A stretch of 64,000 nt of DNA from Siphonodentalium dalli (GCA_032622095.1 CP136065.1:109533195-109597194); one strand, 5' to 3'; positions 46,101-50,885 are shown, counted from the stretch's first letter. Made by a program: numbers and translations. Notes: generated by a model from the letters alone, not told the origin.

Positions 46101-46606
46101 GCAATTTGTCCGTTTGACCATGTGTTTTCCGGGCCACATCTCGAGAAATTTCAAAAATCGATAGCTGATCACTCTGAGCTTTGATGGGTGGGTTCCTCGA
46201 CTCAAATAAAATATTTTTGTACCTTAAATGTATCTTGATGAATTGTTTTAAAAACAATTGCAACTGAATTTTGTGACCAACTGAGACTGAGGAGAAAGCC
46301 AAAAGTGACCACTTCACTGTGTCTCCGTGACATACCTAACACCTATCATCAGTGATGGACTCACACGCTCTTGTGTACCAAACAAGCTTCACTCTGCCAC
46401 TCTCGGTAATACACTCAACTATATATTTACCTGTCTGGCAAGACAAATGTGTTTCACCATCACTACCAAATGTGATAAACTATTCATATTCTCATCCATT
46501 GTAGGATGTAAGGCAGTGGGTGATAGCAGATGAAGAGACAAGGTACATGGAAGATATTAACAGGTTGAAGACAGAACTTAAGAGGTTGAGGAATGAAGAT
46601 ACTTAG
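3049..46606 (+). CDS. Tudor-ARM-Schlafen (AlbA_2) multidomain protein, 12 exons, 5' partial
   Basis: Spliced gene assembled by eye: exons 3049-4152, 8798-8884, 9554-9721, 13173-13295, 18857-19001, 23588-23711, 36538-36589, 40447-40527, 40760-40873, 43938-44156, 45119-45219, 46505-46606. Every exon length fits its neighbours' phases, mostly phase 1, giving about 806 residues. Order: helical N-terminal part (about 10-150), Tudor domain (about 297-376), armadillo-like helices (about 376-530), Lys/Ser-rich then acidic linker (530-630), Schlafen-type AlbA_2 domain (about 637-775), short coiled coil (783-804). Known families: Tudor domains of germline proteins bind methylated arginine; Schlafen AlbA_2 domains include tRNA/piRNA-precursor endoribonucleases. 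I infer a small-RNA-related nuclease or scaffold. The 5' end is missing: the first visible exon opens after an acceptor inside a codon, and 1-3048 holds only repeats. The weakest part is the frame of exons 6-7. No symbol is assigned because I know no named gene with this architecture. Confidence 0.8.
4690..5450 (+). repeat. Dispersed repeat, inverted relative to 7520-7960
   Basis: Blocks at about 4695-4812 and 5355-5385 match the complement of 7857-7955 and 7590-7625 (shared motifs AACAGCATCTCGCTAT, GTTTCCCCTAAC). A third, shorter relative lies at 37487-37570. The two copies here face each other around the broken minus-strand gene. No ORF is recognised. Confidence 0.55.
5561..5566 (-). terminator. 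Polyadenylation signal of the small minus-strand gene
   Basis: TTTATT on the + strand is AATAAA on the minus strand, 66 nt downstream of the minus-strand stop at 5632. Confidence 0.35.
5632..7431 (-). pseudogene. Small minus-strand gene split by a hAT insertion
   Basis: On the minus strand, ATGGCGGCGCCC starts at 7431 in good Kozak context, about 45 nt below a TATA-like TTTATAATA (7475-7483). The frame reads MAAPTENQKYIVFV, then TAA. If the hAT element 5934-7380 and one target-site copy are removed, the distance to the ATG at 5916 is 60 nt, so both parts share one frame. The downstream part (5632-5916, 94 residues, MASQIMVSSSVLG...VAYVRIGYF) stays open and is followed by AATAAA (complement of 5561-5566). 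I do not recognise the protein. Either it is dead (insertion plus in-frame stop), or the 5916 ATG opens a still-translated short form. It lies inside intron 1 of the Schlafen-domain gene, on the opposite strand. Confidence 0.42.
5934..7380. mobile_element. Non-autonomous hAT element, 1.45 kb
   Basis: Ends TCAGTGATGAGCC and GGCTCATCACTA are inverted repeats, with further subterminal ACAATCGGCCGATTCC repeats at both ends, a usual hAT trait. Flanking 8-bp sequences GAATATTT (5926-5933) and GAAGATTT (7381-7388) match at 7 of 8, as expected for an ageing hAT target duplication. No transposase ORF inside. Confidence 0.75.
7475..7483 (-). promoter_or_regulatory. TATA-like box of the small minus-strand gene
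   Basis: The complement reads TTTATAATA about 45 nt upstream of the Kozak-type ATG at 7431, in a CpG-containing stretch (7420-7510) unlike the AT-rich surroundings. Support is positional only. Confidence 0.3.
7520..7960 (-). repeat. Dispersed repeat, inverted partner of 4690-5450
   Basis: Same family as 4690-5450 in the opposite orientation, with blocks at 7590-7625 and 7857-7955. An open frame across it (7764-8048) is incidental. Confidence 0.5.
8798..8884 (+). CDS. Exon 2: end of Tudor domain and first ARM helix
   Basis: Acceptor TTATCAG before 8798, donor G/GTAAAG after 8884. The two leading bases GA complete the Gly codon opened by the GC donor of exon 1. Translation VMPPPIDEDLVSHSV then AILCNLCQHNVDAG: the proline run is the usual exit of a Tudor domain and the rest begins an armadillo-like repeat. 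Length 87 = 2 + 28 codons + 1. Confidence 0.8.
9254..9422. mobile_element. TA-flanked foldback MITE, copy 2 (arm deleted)
   Basis: Same CAGTAATGC ends. The second arm lacks the TGGCAACAAGCCATATTTCC part, so the hairpin is shorter. It lies in intron 2, about 130 bp before exon 3. Confidence 0.8.
9554..9721 (+). CDS. Exon 3: armadillo-like repeats
   Basis: Acceptor TTTCAG before 9554 and a strong donor A/GTATGT after 9721; both phase 1. Encodes MFLELDGFNRVFSLI then ISRHVVNLVSNLYSN, alternating leucine-rich helices typical of ARM/HEAT repeats. Confidence 0.8.
9771..10105 (+). mobile_element. tRNA-derived SINE, V-SINE-like
   Basis: It starts with a tRNA-like head: box A TAGCCCAGTGGTTAGC and a degenerate box B GAGTTCACCACCC about 45 nt later. 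It continues with the conserved SINE centre CCCTTGAGCAAGGTCACTC and ends AT-rich with AATAAATGAAAAAA. No intact tRNA fold, so it is a SINE rather than a tRNA gene. It begins about 50 bp after the exon 3 donor. Confidence 0.7.
10367..10526. mobile_element. TTAA-type hairpin MITE (TATATGTGAG family), copy
   Basis: Hairpin arms TTATATATGTGAGTCTCC and its complement at about 10427-10467; the right end reads AAAGGG followed by TTAA 10527-10530. The left end is decayed (TTAG). Related copies: 10636-10776, 21315-21564, 40967-41200, 50673-50881, 57576-57939. Confidence 0.6.
10636..10776. mobile_element. TTAA-type hairpin MITE, partial copy
   Basis: TTAA at 10632-10635, then CTCTGTCATGACGGTAGC and two TATATGTGAG hairpin blocks; the right end is not clear. 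Confidence 0.5.
10777..12450. other. Intron 3 interior without recognised gene
   Basis: Mostly single-copy-looking sequence. Only a direct duplication of about 25 bp (GTGTACATTCATATGACC) at 12166-12215 and a G run at 12275-12285 stand out. Several minus-strand frames (11269-11522, 11932-12201) are short and mutually broken; they may be remnants of an old element but match nothing I know. Confidence 0.4.
12498..12892. repeat. Inverted repeat / foldback element
   Basis: About 65 bp at 12498-12560 (containing AACATTTTCAAATAGAAAAT) recur inverted at 12818-12892, with a ~260-bp loop. Possible MITE; the target duplication is not clear. Confidence 0.55.
13173..13295 (+). CDS. Exon 4: armadillo-like repeat
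   Basis: Acceptor TACTTTTCAG before 13173, donor G/GTAATG after 13295, phase 1 on both sides. Encodes CLNMINGSLAEDAVNCLCNM then DNTIYRRHFYELNG, a good ARM-type helix pair that joins smoothly to exon 5 (NGID). Confidence 0.8.
13516..15872 (+). mobile_element. Mollusc-type interspersed element (AGCTCACC...GGTGAGCG), with insertion
   Basis: Begins AGCTCACCTGAGACGAAG, followed by a CCGT/CCAT microsatellite at 13558-13608 and repeats of the GGTCACTGGGTCAAATAG type. It ends TGGTGAGCGACCCC at about 15847-15872, the same right end as 1-829. A GAGGTCCCC hairpin element interrupts it at about 14250-14650. No coding sequence recognised. Confidence 0.6.
14520..14645. mobile_element. GAGGTCCCC hairpin MITE
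   Basis: Arms AATGAGGTCCCCAGAGGG and the complement ACCCTCTGGGGGACCTCATT enclose a ~35-bp loop. Related hairpins lie at 44218-44315, 48293-48412 and 48593-48702, with a half copy at 14321-14385. Confidence 0.65.
15873..17032. repeat. Decayed pearl-like repeat material in intron 4
   Basis: Phrases such as CACACCCCTCACCTGTATGG, 'taccaaatttggtatatgag' and recurrent 'ttaaccc' blocks show old copies of the microsatellite-bearing families. Boundaries cannot be set. Confidence 0.35.
17033..17765 (+). mobile_element. Pearl-like element (ATACCCCCAC ends)
   Basis: Left end ATACCCCCACTTTCG and right end CCACGGTGGGGGTAT are inverted repeats. It contains the usual GTCTGTCCGTC microsatellite-like lead and repeated 'ttttcgacttattttgactt' blocks. 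A related partial copy is at 46657-47160. Confidence 0.65.
17766..18856. other. Intron 4, 3' part; no gene seen
   Basis: AT-rich intron. A short block (CTATCGCCAAGGTATG, about 18544) recurs at about 35018. Nothing else recognised. Confidence 0.35.
18857..19001 (+). CDS. Exon 5: last armadillo-like helices
   Basis: Acceptor TTTATCAG before 18857; chosen donor CAG/GTGTGT after 19001 (phase 2). Encodes DVCTALLTQEFLTVGLSSAI and a hydrophobic helix, then the charged tail VVDTDDKKDD. The donor lies 24 bp from a TTAA-flanked MITE (19030-19445). The 3' part of this exon has a near copy at 21641-21682. Other donors are possible (CCAG/GTATCG at about 18964), which would change the downstream phase. 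Confidence 0.72.
19030..19445. mobile_element. TTAA-flanked MITE carrying a nested TA-type MITE
   Basis: TTAA at 19026-19029 and 19446-19449. Ends CCCTTTCTTCACTAAA and AGTAAATAAAGGG are imperfect inverted repeats of piggyBac-like form (CCCTTT). The foldback MITE 19071-19272 lies inside, so the TTAA element landed first. Related sequence: 49545-49800 and 57944-58190. Confidence 0.65.
19071..19272. mobile_element. TA-flanked foldback MITE, copy 3 (best hairpin)
   Basis: Two ~95-bp arms pair almost perfectly around a GGAAAGCTCTCGCGGAGAGC turn; TA at both flanks. Nested in the TTAA element. Confidence 0.87.
19679..19927. mobile_element. Terminal-inverted-repeat element with GT/AC-rich ends
   Basis: The first ~33 bp (GAAATGAATGTAGTGGGTG, then a TG run) recur as exact complement at 19895-19927. 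Internally, GGTACATTGTGTGAAC occurs twice (about 19740 and 19842). Target duplication uncertain. Confidence 0.65.
20590..20815 (-). repeat. Half copy of the 50886-51259 foldback MITE
   Basis: Matches 51060-51262 over about 200 bp (for example 'taatattctttctgtttatgg'), ending at GGCCATCTGGATC. Only one arm is present. Confidence 0.6.
21315..21564. mobile_element. TTAA-flanked hairpin MITE (TATATGCAAG family)
   Basis: TTAA at 21311-21314 and 21565-21568. Inner hairpin blocks TATATGCAAGGCTCCC and GGGAGACTTGCATATA. Confidence 0.65.
21641..21682 (+). pseudogene. Duplicated 3' fragment of exon 5
   Basis: TGATGCCAGGTATCGTAGTT and the following bases repeat exon 5 positions about 18957-18998 with three changes. 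It lacks the CAG/GTGTGT donor and runs into a stop (TAA) 36 bp later. It lies 2.7 kb downstream in the same intron. Confidence 0.7.
21944..23422. repeat. Satellite-bearing interspersed element, copy 1
   Basis: It begins TAGCTCAACTTTACTTTG and ends AAGTTGAGCTACAGTGTCAT (partly inverted ends). Between them are about eight core repeats of 154-166 bp, each with CATGGCCGCCAGCAGCCATC and TTTTGGGGTCATTCGG. Two core types alternate: one continues GATTTTACTCTTTG (about 164 bp), the other GATTTCAAAATTTAATCC (about 154 bp). Pearl-like organisation. Minus-strand frames of 60-97 codons inside it are by-products of the repeat. Confidence 0.85.
23588..23711 (+). CDS. Exon 6: linker exon with ambiguous frame
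   Basis: Acceptor TTTCTTCAG before 23588, strong donor G/GTGAGT after 23711. Two frames stay open for the whole exon. Entering in phase 2 from exon 5 gives a Lys/Met-rich linker (KTRQMMPSKKMIPK...) and leaves in phase 0, which fits exon 7. The other frame (ENTTNDAFKENDSK...) has a more protein-like composition but needs phase 0 entry and phase 1 exit, which would skip exon 7 and join exon 8 directly. The exon is probably real; the frame is unsettled. Confidence 0.6.
24380..24592. mobile_element. TA-flanked foldback MITE, copy 4
   Basis: Same arms as copy 1, with TA at 24378-24379 on the left; the right end is slightly mutated (ATTACTATA). Intron 6, about 670 bp after exon 6. Confidence 0.82.
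24804..29470. repeat. Satellite-bearing element array with higher-order duplication
   Basis: Same family as 21944-23422, starting TAGCTCAACTTTACTTTG. Its right end (CGCTCCATTGACTGTAATAC ... TGTCATTGACACTTTCAT) occurs three times, near 26117, 27830 and 29470. About 27 core repeats of ~160 bp. The block from about 25245 to 26735 recurs at about 26960-28450 with an offset of 1715 bp, including the non-core spacers 26118-26245 and 27831-27959. A further 483-bp (three-core) duplication offsets 28167-28349 to 28650-28832. The array grew by unequal exchange or replication slippage over several scales. Confidence 0.85.
31640..32063 (+). pseudogene. Possible decayed piggyBac-like transposase C-terminus
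   Basis: In shifting frames one reads VDMANRLHTRMKH, then AWLFILLL, then AHINLIIWHIDNKTGKD, then KLSRKLIDQHYRPFLRRR and DRKGRKPCCQLC. Their order (VDxAD-like motif, tryptophan helix with D-x-A-x-x-NA-like pattern, basic stretch, Cys pair) is that of piggyBac-family C-termini. At least two frameshifts and no intact ORF. Weak call, made from motif order only. Confidence 0.33.
33113..33420 (+). mobile_element. Pearl-like element, short copy
   Basis: Starts TTTACCCATACCATAGTATGG (a palindromic end), followed by a GTCTGTCC microsatellite at 33176-33215 and the usual 'accaaattttgtatatgggt' core. Right end not clear. Confidence 0.55.
33421..35050. other. AT-rich stretch without recognised gene
   Basis: No convincing ORF, hairpin or repeat family seen apart from the short block CTATCGCCAAGGTATG shared with 18544. 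It may be host intron or interior of the large element. Confidence 0.35.
36094..36437. mobile_element. Short TIR element related to 29490-36097
   Basis: ATGATATTTAAAAAAATATA and the following ~35 bp, through TTCCTTAAAGAAAGCC, recur as exact complement at the other end. An internal TTAA sits at the AAGAAAGCC boundary on each side, so either TTAA is the true target duplication or the AT-rich outer part belongs to the TIR. It carries CGCATGCGCA (NRF-1-like). Confidence 0.65.
36484..36507 (+). repeat. (TAA)n microsatellite
   Basis: About eight TAA units, 30 bp before exon 7. Confidence 0.9.
36538..36589 (+). CDS. Exon 7: acidic microexon
   Basis: Acceptor TTTTTGTAG before 36538 and donor CAG/GTAAAT after 36589. 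The only open frame is phase 0 in, phase 1 out: FYESEDEDDFLLTDSTS, an acidic patch. It lies just after a (TAA)n run and about 100 bp beyond a cluster of terminal-inverted-repeat elements. It could be an alternative exon, because exon 6 in its second frame could splice directly to exon 8. Confidence 0.55.
36726..37150 (+). repeat. Dispersed repeat family with copies at 45.9 and 59.5 kb
   Basis: Shares AAAATTACTATTTCTTTG, 'gattcgagtcaaggaactca' and GGATGAAGATGGATAACTCT with 45868-46240 and 59500-59960. No coding function seen. Confidence 0.7.
37239..37478. mobile_element. TA-flanked foldback MITE, copy 5
   Basis: Full-length arms with TA flanks. The loop carries a duplicated GCAAAGCTCTCATGGTGAGAG-type segment (37336-37380), so it is longer than copy 3. 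Confidence 0.85.
37480..38769. other. Intron 7 interior; no gene seen
   Basis: Apart from a short relative of the 4690-5450 repeat at 37487-37570, no repeat or convincing ORF is seen. Confidence 0.35.
38770..39334. mobile_element. TA-flanked foldback MITE, copy 6, interrupted
   Basis: The left arm is normal (38770-38877); only the outer ~38 bp of the right arm remain (39297-39334). Between them is foreign DNA whose ends resemble the TIRs of the 29.5-36.4 kb family: CAAGGAGAAGCCC near 38893 and GGGCTTCCCTTG near 39248. The foreign element inserted into the hairpin and removed most of one arm. Confidence 0.65.
39672..40440 (+). mobile_element. Pearl-like element (GTCCCCCG / CGGGGGAC ends)
   Basis: Left end TTTGTCCCCCGTAAAATT with a GGGGGAC hairpin, a CCGT microsatellite at 39719-39778, ~160-bp 'ggtttccggatg' cores, right end TCGGGGGACACTGTGGTCGG. 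Same family as 917-2506, opposite orientation. It abuts the exon 8 acceptor. Confidence 0.7.
40447..40527 (+). CDS. Exon 8: linker before the Schlafen domain
   Basis: Acceptor ATGTTTCAG before 40447, donor AAG/GTTTGT after 40527, phase 1 on both sides. Encodes STHQLPVNASSYHASNNILH then GNYYVQ. The acceptor lies only a few bases beyond the end of a pearl-like element (39672-40440), so that insertion now supplies or borders the branch-point region. Confidence 0.68.
40760..40873 (+). CDS. Exon 9: first half of Schlafen AlbA_2 domain
   Basis: Acceptor TTATTCAAG before 40760, donor CAG/GTAAGA after 40873, phase 1 on both sides. The start DSKMSCASDTTVELKPI matches the opening strand of AlbA_2 domains (Schlafen 'vEfK' motif, Glu641 here), followed by the helix ISAVIMSQLVCGMLNSG. 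In Schlafen nucleases an acidic residue about five positions before this Glu also serves the metal site; here the nearest is Asp637, four positions upstream. Confidence 0.82.
40967..41200. mobile_element. TTAA-flanked piggyBac-like MITE
   Basis: Exact TTAA at 40963-40966 and 41201-41204. Ends CCCTTTGAGTGCCAGGCC and its near complement fit the piggyBac CCYTT...-type TIR. A central TATATGCGAG hairpin with CGACC/GGTCG arms (41030-41072). It lies in intron 9, between the two halves of the Schlafen domain. Confidence 0.8.
41750..42560. repeat. Diverged relative of the satellite-bearing element
   Basis: Repeats of about 150-170 bp with ACATGGCCGCCAGCAGCC (41893, 42049) and other decayed units, and the shared right end CTCCATTGACTGTAATATT. 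Older than the arrays at 21.9-29.5 kb. Confidence 0.7.
42675..43800. mobile_element. Non-autonomous hAT element, 1.13 kb
   Basis: Ends TAGGGCCCGACGAA and TTTGTCGGGTCCTA are inverted repeats. The 8-bp flanks GTATCTGT (42667-42674) and GTATCTAT (43801-43808) match at 7 of 8. Subterminal GAATTGAATCTCGGATCGAA-type repeats at both ends. No transposase ORF. It lies in intron 9, 130 bp before exon 10. Confidence 0.85.
43938..44156 (+). CDS. Exon 10: core of Schlafen AlbA_2 domain
   Basis: Acceptor TTCTTGCAG before 43938, donor G/GTAAGT after 44156, phase 1 on both sides. Contains the family hallmark GGHIFLGISQNGCVSG, then DERDEFRIGLDKTMEKRL and PSVLHPFYDVIYTQVV. This layout (GG-h-h-G, Gly-rich turn, long helix, P-x-x-x-P-x-Y strand) resembles Schlafen-like 1 proteins more than the vertebrate immune Schlafens. 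Confidence 0.85.
44218..44315. mobile_element. GAGGTCCCC hairpin MITE
   Basis: Arms GAATGAGGTCCCCAGAGGG and the near complement, about 60 bp after the exon 10 donor. Confidence 0.65.
45119..45219 (+). CDS. Exon 11: C-terminal strands of Schlafen domain
   Basis: Acceptor CATTTTCAG before 45119, donor CAG/GTAAAC after 45219 (phase 1 in, phase 0 out). Encodes DVVIKPSTGIVYTCTDD then YFRFGPKTVHLSKQ. The pattern V-x-PS...Y-x-R-x-G-x-x-T is the usual end of an AlbA_2 domain. Confidence 0.8.
45416..45546. repeat. Hairpin repeat in intron 11
   Basis: TTTCAATGATTATTTGACAT pairs with the complement near 45520-45542; inner arms GGTAAAACCC and GGGTTTTACC. Confidence 0.5.
45868..46240. repeat. Head-to-head inverted pair of the 36.7 kb repeat
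   Basis: The + copy 45868-46065 meets its inverted copy 46066-46240 at a junction reading AAGTGGTTATTATTACCACTT, giving a ~370-bp imperfect palindrome in intron 11. Confidence 0.7.
46505..46606 (+). CDS. Exon 12: C-terminal coiled coil and stop
   Basis: Acceptor ATTGTAG before 46505, phase 0, ending at TAG 46604-46606. Encodes DVRQWVIADEETRYMEDINR then LKTELKRLRNEDT, a short heptad-like helix. No AATAAA lies before a pearl-like element that starts at about 46657; the first clear AATAAA is near 47865, so the 3' UTR may run through or end inside the repeat. Confidence 0.78.
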   Translation, partial: DVRQWVIADEETRYMEDINRLKTELKRLRNEDT

Positions 46607-46656
46607 TTGCTGGCACTTGCTGCCATGTCAATGACATTAATTGAATGAAACTTTAT

Positions 46657-47160
46657 TATACCCCCATACAAAAGATGGGGGGTATCCGGGATTAAATGTG
46701 TCTGTCCATCCGTCCAGTCATATATCTCAACCATGGGTTATCAGATCTTGATGAATTTTGGTATGCAGGTTTGGCATCAGGAGGGCTTTCAAAAGAGGTT
46801 TCATTGACATTGTTCACATTTTCCTTTCAAGAGTTATCCCACTTTCTTTATCTGAAAATGTTGGATTTCCACCATCCGCTCATATACCTAAAGCATGGGT
46901 TATCGGTTCTCGTTGAAATTTGGTGTCCAGGTTTGGTATCAGGAGGGCTTTCAAATAGGGTTCATTGATGTTGCTCACATTTCCTTTCAAGAGTAATCCC
47001 TCATATTTATCTGAAAATGTTGGATTTTCATCGGTTGTTCATTAAAGTAATCTGTTCGTTCATCACATTTATTTTTCACAATTAAGTTTCCGACCGGCCC
47101 ATATTTCAATTTTCACCATGGAGTATCCCAGCACCCATGGTGCAACCTCTTGTTGTACCA
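46657..47160 (+). mobile_element. Pearl-like element (ATACCCCC ends)
   Basis: Starts TTATACCCCCATACAAAAG with GGGGGGTATCCGG, has GTCTGTCCATCCGTCC and two ~155-bp cores ('atcaggagggctttcaaa'), and ends near CACCCATGGTGCAACCTC. It begins 50 bp after the Schlafen gene stop codon. Confidence 0.6.
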
Positions 47161-48290
47161 CTTGGTACTCATGTTCTATTTGGTACAGAGCAATTGGTAC
47201 TTCCCCAACAGATTGAACATGAATAAAAAGGTTGCACGCACAGTGTTTCGGAACCATGTGTGTGGGCCTGAGGAACAGGAAATTAACTTTGTGTGGCCTG
47301 ACTGCCTCAGGCTCTAATTTGATCTTATTAGCCAAACATTCATACAAATTTATCTTTGAGAGTGTTTCTTCACCTGTTTACTGCTTATAGTATCGAAACA
47401 TTCCTACAAATGAATCCTTAGACCATTTTTCTGTCTGCCTGCTGCTTAATATTGTGTCTGAACACCCCCAACAATTGAAGAGCACTTGGATCATTCCAAT
47501 GTTTACTTTTCAACTGAATGGTAAATCCATTTTAATAGTAAATCAATGGTTAATACGGATTTATAAAGATAACATATTGCAGCAGTGAGATAGAAATGCC
47601 TTAATTGAACTTTTTATTGATTCAAATATCTCATTACACCCCATTCTTGTTATTCCTGTAGCCCAGGTCAACAAAAATATGGAGCATATTTTAGTTTCAG
47701 TTTGTTGACATAATCATTGGGTAAAATACATGTAGATTCAATGTTATTTTTAAGTTTGTAAAAGTCTATAATATCTCTGTTAATTCAATTGCCTGAGAAG
47801 GTGTTTTGATTGTCATTAAAATTATTATTTACTGTTTATATGCTATTCACATACAAATTAGGAGAAATAAAAAATTTGTAAATATTTATGCAACTCGATA
47901 ATTGTTGTTTTTGAACACCTCTATTGTTAAAACCATGTGTATATTTTCCATTATCACACCTTTCTTTGGGGAGTACTCAGTGTATATATATCCTTCTGTA
48001 TTATTGATCTAATTGAGCAGTTATAATTGACTGGCTAATCATTGAAAGTGTGTGGAACGACCATCAATTAGCATCACAGATAACAGAAAAAAAAATGTAA
48101 ATATGCAAGCACAGACAGATGATTCAAACAGTATTAGAGCAGTGACCTACCAGCAGGGGTGTATGTCAATTAAAACTTTAAACATAAACTTTAGATATTA
48201 TTTCATTATCTCACAAGTAACACAAATAACATTGCATGATTGCTGTGACCCCTTATTCACTAGGTCAACACACCAACCAGCAAGCCTGCA
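47161..48290. other. No gene or repeat recognised
   Basis: AT-rich sequence downstream of the Schlafen gene; contains the first AATAAA after its stop codon (about 47865). Confidence 0.35.
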
Positions 48291-48292
48291 GA

Positions 48293-48412
48293 TAGTGTGT
48301 CTGTCATTTGCAGAATGAGGTCCCCAGAGGGTGTATTTAGTGACGCAATCCCGCACAGCAGGCAAGCATCACCAAATTCACCTTCTGGGGACCTTATTCT
48401 GCTTAGGCCTCA
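48293..48412. mobile_element. GAGGTCCCC hairpin MITE
   Basis: Same arms as 44218-44315 (AATGAGGTCCCCAGAGGG / CCTTCTGGGGACCTTATT). Confidence 0.65.
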
Positions 48413-48592
48413 ACTGCTATGGGAGACCTACGATCAGATTGAAGTTCCCCAGTTGAAGTTGATGATGTTCTCCCATTAGTCACCTCGATTATGGATTTTA
48501 TCTTCTGCAAATTAGCAGATATCGAAACTTCTAAGAAGGGAAAAAGTAATAAAAACAATGTTAATTTGAGACAATAGATACTTCCCAGAAGA

Positions 48593-48702
48593 TGAGGCCT
48601 AAGCAGAATGAGGTTCCTAGAGGTTTTTTTTTTAGTGATACTTGGCTGCTATGCGGGATAGCATCACTAAATTTACCCTCTGGGGATCTCATTCTGCATA
48701 AG
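48593..48702. mobile_element. GAGGTCCCC hairpin MITE, decayed
   Basis: Same family; the left arm is mutated (GAGGTTCCTAGAGG). A 154-codon open frame starting at 48592 is just a run through this repeat. Confidence 0.55.
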
Positions 48703-49182
48703 GCATACACACTATATGCAGGCTTGCCAACCAGATTGGACAAAAATATTAGAGAGTGCGAAATGAGAGAAAGTTTATTTTTCTTGTTTCAAGTAATTTC
48801 TTATCTTTATTCATCAGAACAACAGATATGCTCAGTTGATTGTTTTATGCTTATACATTATTTAGTAGTGAGATATTCAGCGTCCTCTGTCACTGCTGTT
48901 TATTGTCCAGCTGTTGGTGCTATGCATGAATTGGTACACAACACATACTTACTCTTTTTTTATAGAGCCAAAACAATAAGCTATTTGGTACCTTTTTTCT
49001 TTTGTGGGAGTAATTATTATTGGAGTAACTTGTACCCACACAGTGAAAGACTATAATATATTGTCATCTTCTATATGCAACAGAGGTGATAATATGAATT
49101 TTAAGACTCTTAATGAATACATGTACTTACATGGTAATTCTATGCTGAAAATCTCTTGCCGTGATTTATGAAAATATGCATC

Positions 49183-49532
49183 AGGGACCAGTCAAGATGG
49201 CGACTTGGGAGACATCTCTCTAAAATGTGCCACTTCTCCCTATGTTTGTTCCAGGGAGAAGTGACCTCTCTCATATAATGGTGTGCATATGTCCCAACAG
49301 CATATTTAAAGTATATTTACTGATTATAATTGTGTTGTTACTCACTATAATGGTTTTAAAATTGAGCTATTGTGTTGCATGATACTTATTATATCATAGA
49401 TGGGTGATATTGGGGTGTGAATTGAACTTGAGCCAATATGACTTCTTCCTGACAACAGTTCACTTCTCCCTAATAATTGAATATGGAGAAGTGACTTCTC
49501 CAAATTTGAAACCTCTGGGCTGATCCCTGATG
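49183..49532. mobile_element. Foldback MITE (CATCAGGGA ends)
   Basis: CATCAGGGACCAGTCAAGA pairs with GGGCTGATCCCTGATG; inner blocks CACTTCTCCCTATG and TATGGAGAAGTG also pair. Target duplication not clear. Confidence 0.6.
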
Positions 49533-50668
49533 TACCTGACCCTTTCTTTACTAAATACTCATTGACGAGTACTTCCCTTATGAAATGTTCAAATAATAAG
49601 TTCAACAAACGAATACGTCGTTTATTGAACTTATTTTCTGAACATTTTCCATTAATAGAAATCCATCAGAACTTGCATTATCTTTTCGTTAGTCTGCCGT
49701 CTGCATTTATTACCTGAACATCCCTCCAATTGAACAATAAACCACTCCATGTATACTTTTATAAATAATCAAATAACCCATTCAGTATAGAAAAGGTTAC
49801 ATTCTTAAAGACATATTATGGACTTGGTCGGGTGCATGAAACTGATAAGTTAGTATTCAGACGCTATGCCAACTGGAGGAATTAGGCATTCTATTAACAT
49901 CGCCGAAAATCTCAAGCAAATCGACCATACCACTCCATGGAAAACATCATCTGAATTACGCCCCCAATTGTAAATAATTACTTCTTGATTCGGGGCACAA
50001 CTATCGGCAATAAACAAACTAAAATGATTTTGCCACCAAGAGTCACTGCATTTAATTGATATATAAGAATGACAGTGTGGTTGTCAATTTGGATATATTA
50101 TTTGTAAAAATAACTACTCTCAACAAGATTATTCTCCATTTATTTTTGATCACTCTATCGGAGTGTTTAACTTTAAGTTTGTAACTCTAGCTTCTAAGTT
50201 TGTTATGCAATGAGAGACGAAAGTACGTTAAAGTTCACCCCATTCACAAGCCTGTGTGGTTTTGTGTTCATGACACCAGCAATTAATATTCTTTGGTTTC
50301 AAATTATTGTTTCTGTTTGATTTCCATGCTAGTTAGTCATCTATTCAGACCAATACGACTTATACGAGGTTACAAATTATTTTGGGAGAACCAGTTGGGT
50401 TTTTCGCACATGACATCATTTACAAGCTATCGATGTATTTTATTTATACATGCAAAGACAAATTGGCCAACGCTTTATAAATGTTCCGATGAACTGAAAC
50501 TAAAAAGCTTATTCAATTCTAATGGCACAATTTTAAATACAGCACTAAGAAATAGTGAAAAAATCAGGAAATCCACATTTGACAATATACTGATGTACAC
50601 ATCGACAAACACAGCTAAAAGTAGTCTAGTCACCTTAAAATATGGTTTATTTACATGTTCGCCTTCTA
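49533..50668. other. MITE remnants and unassigned sequence
   Basis: 49545-49800 is a relative of the 19030-19445 element, with a hairpin at 49587-49650 (ATAAGTTCAACAAACG). From 49800 to 50668 nothing is recognised; a 134-codon open frame from 50293 runs into the next MITE and has no features supporting a gene. Confidence 0.4.
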
Positions 50669-50672
50669 TTAA

Positions 50673-50881
50673 CCCTTTCATGACGGGAGCTTATTGAAAT
50701 TTTGCGAAAACATTATGTATAAGAGAATAAATTGGCCTAATAGTTATATTTACCTTGACCTTGTAAGCCAGTGCATTCACTTATATATACGAGGCTCCCT
50801 ATGGTAGACTCGCTCAGTTAAGAGAACACACTGGCACAGGATCTTTAATGCTGCACCAGCGCAGCTCCCATCATGAAAGGG
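50673..50881. mobile_element. TTAA-flanked piggyBac-like MITE
   Basis: TTAA at 50669-50672 and 50882-50885. Ends CCCTTTCATGACGGGAGC and GCTCCCATCATGAAAGGG. The right TTAA is shared with the next element. Confidence 0.8.
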
Positions 50882-50885
50882 TTAA

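Noticed and set aside
48592-49056. 154-codon ORF
   Set aside because: It begins in a hairpin MITE and runs through low-complexity sequence with no recognisable domain.
50293-50697. 134-codon ORF
   Set aside because: It ends inside a TTAA MITE and shows no conserved features; probably chance in AT-rich DNA.
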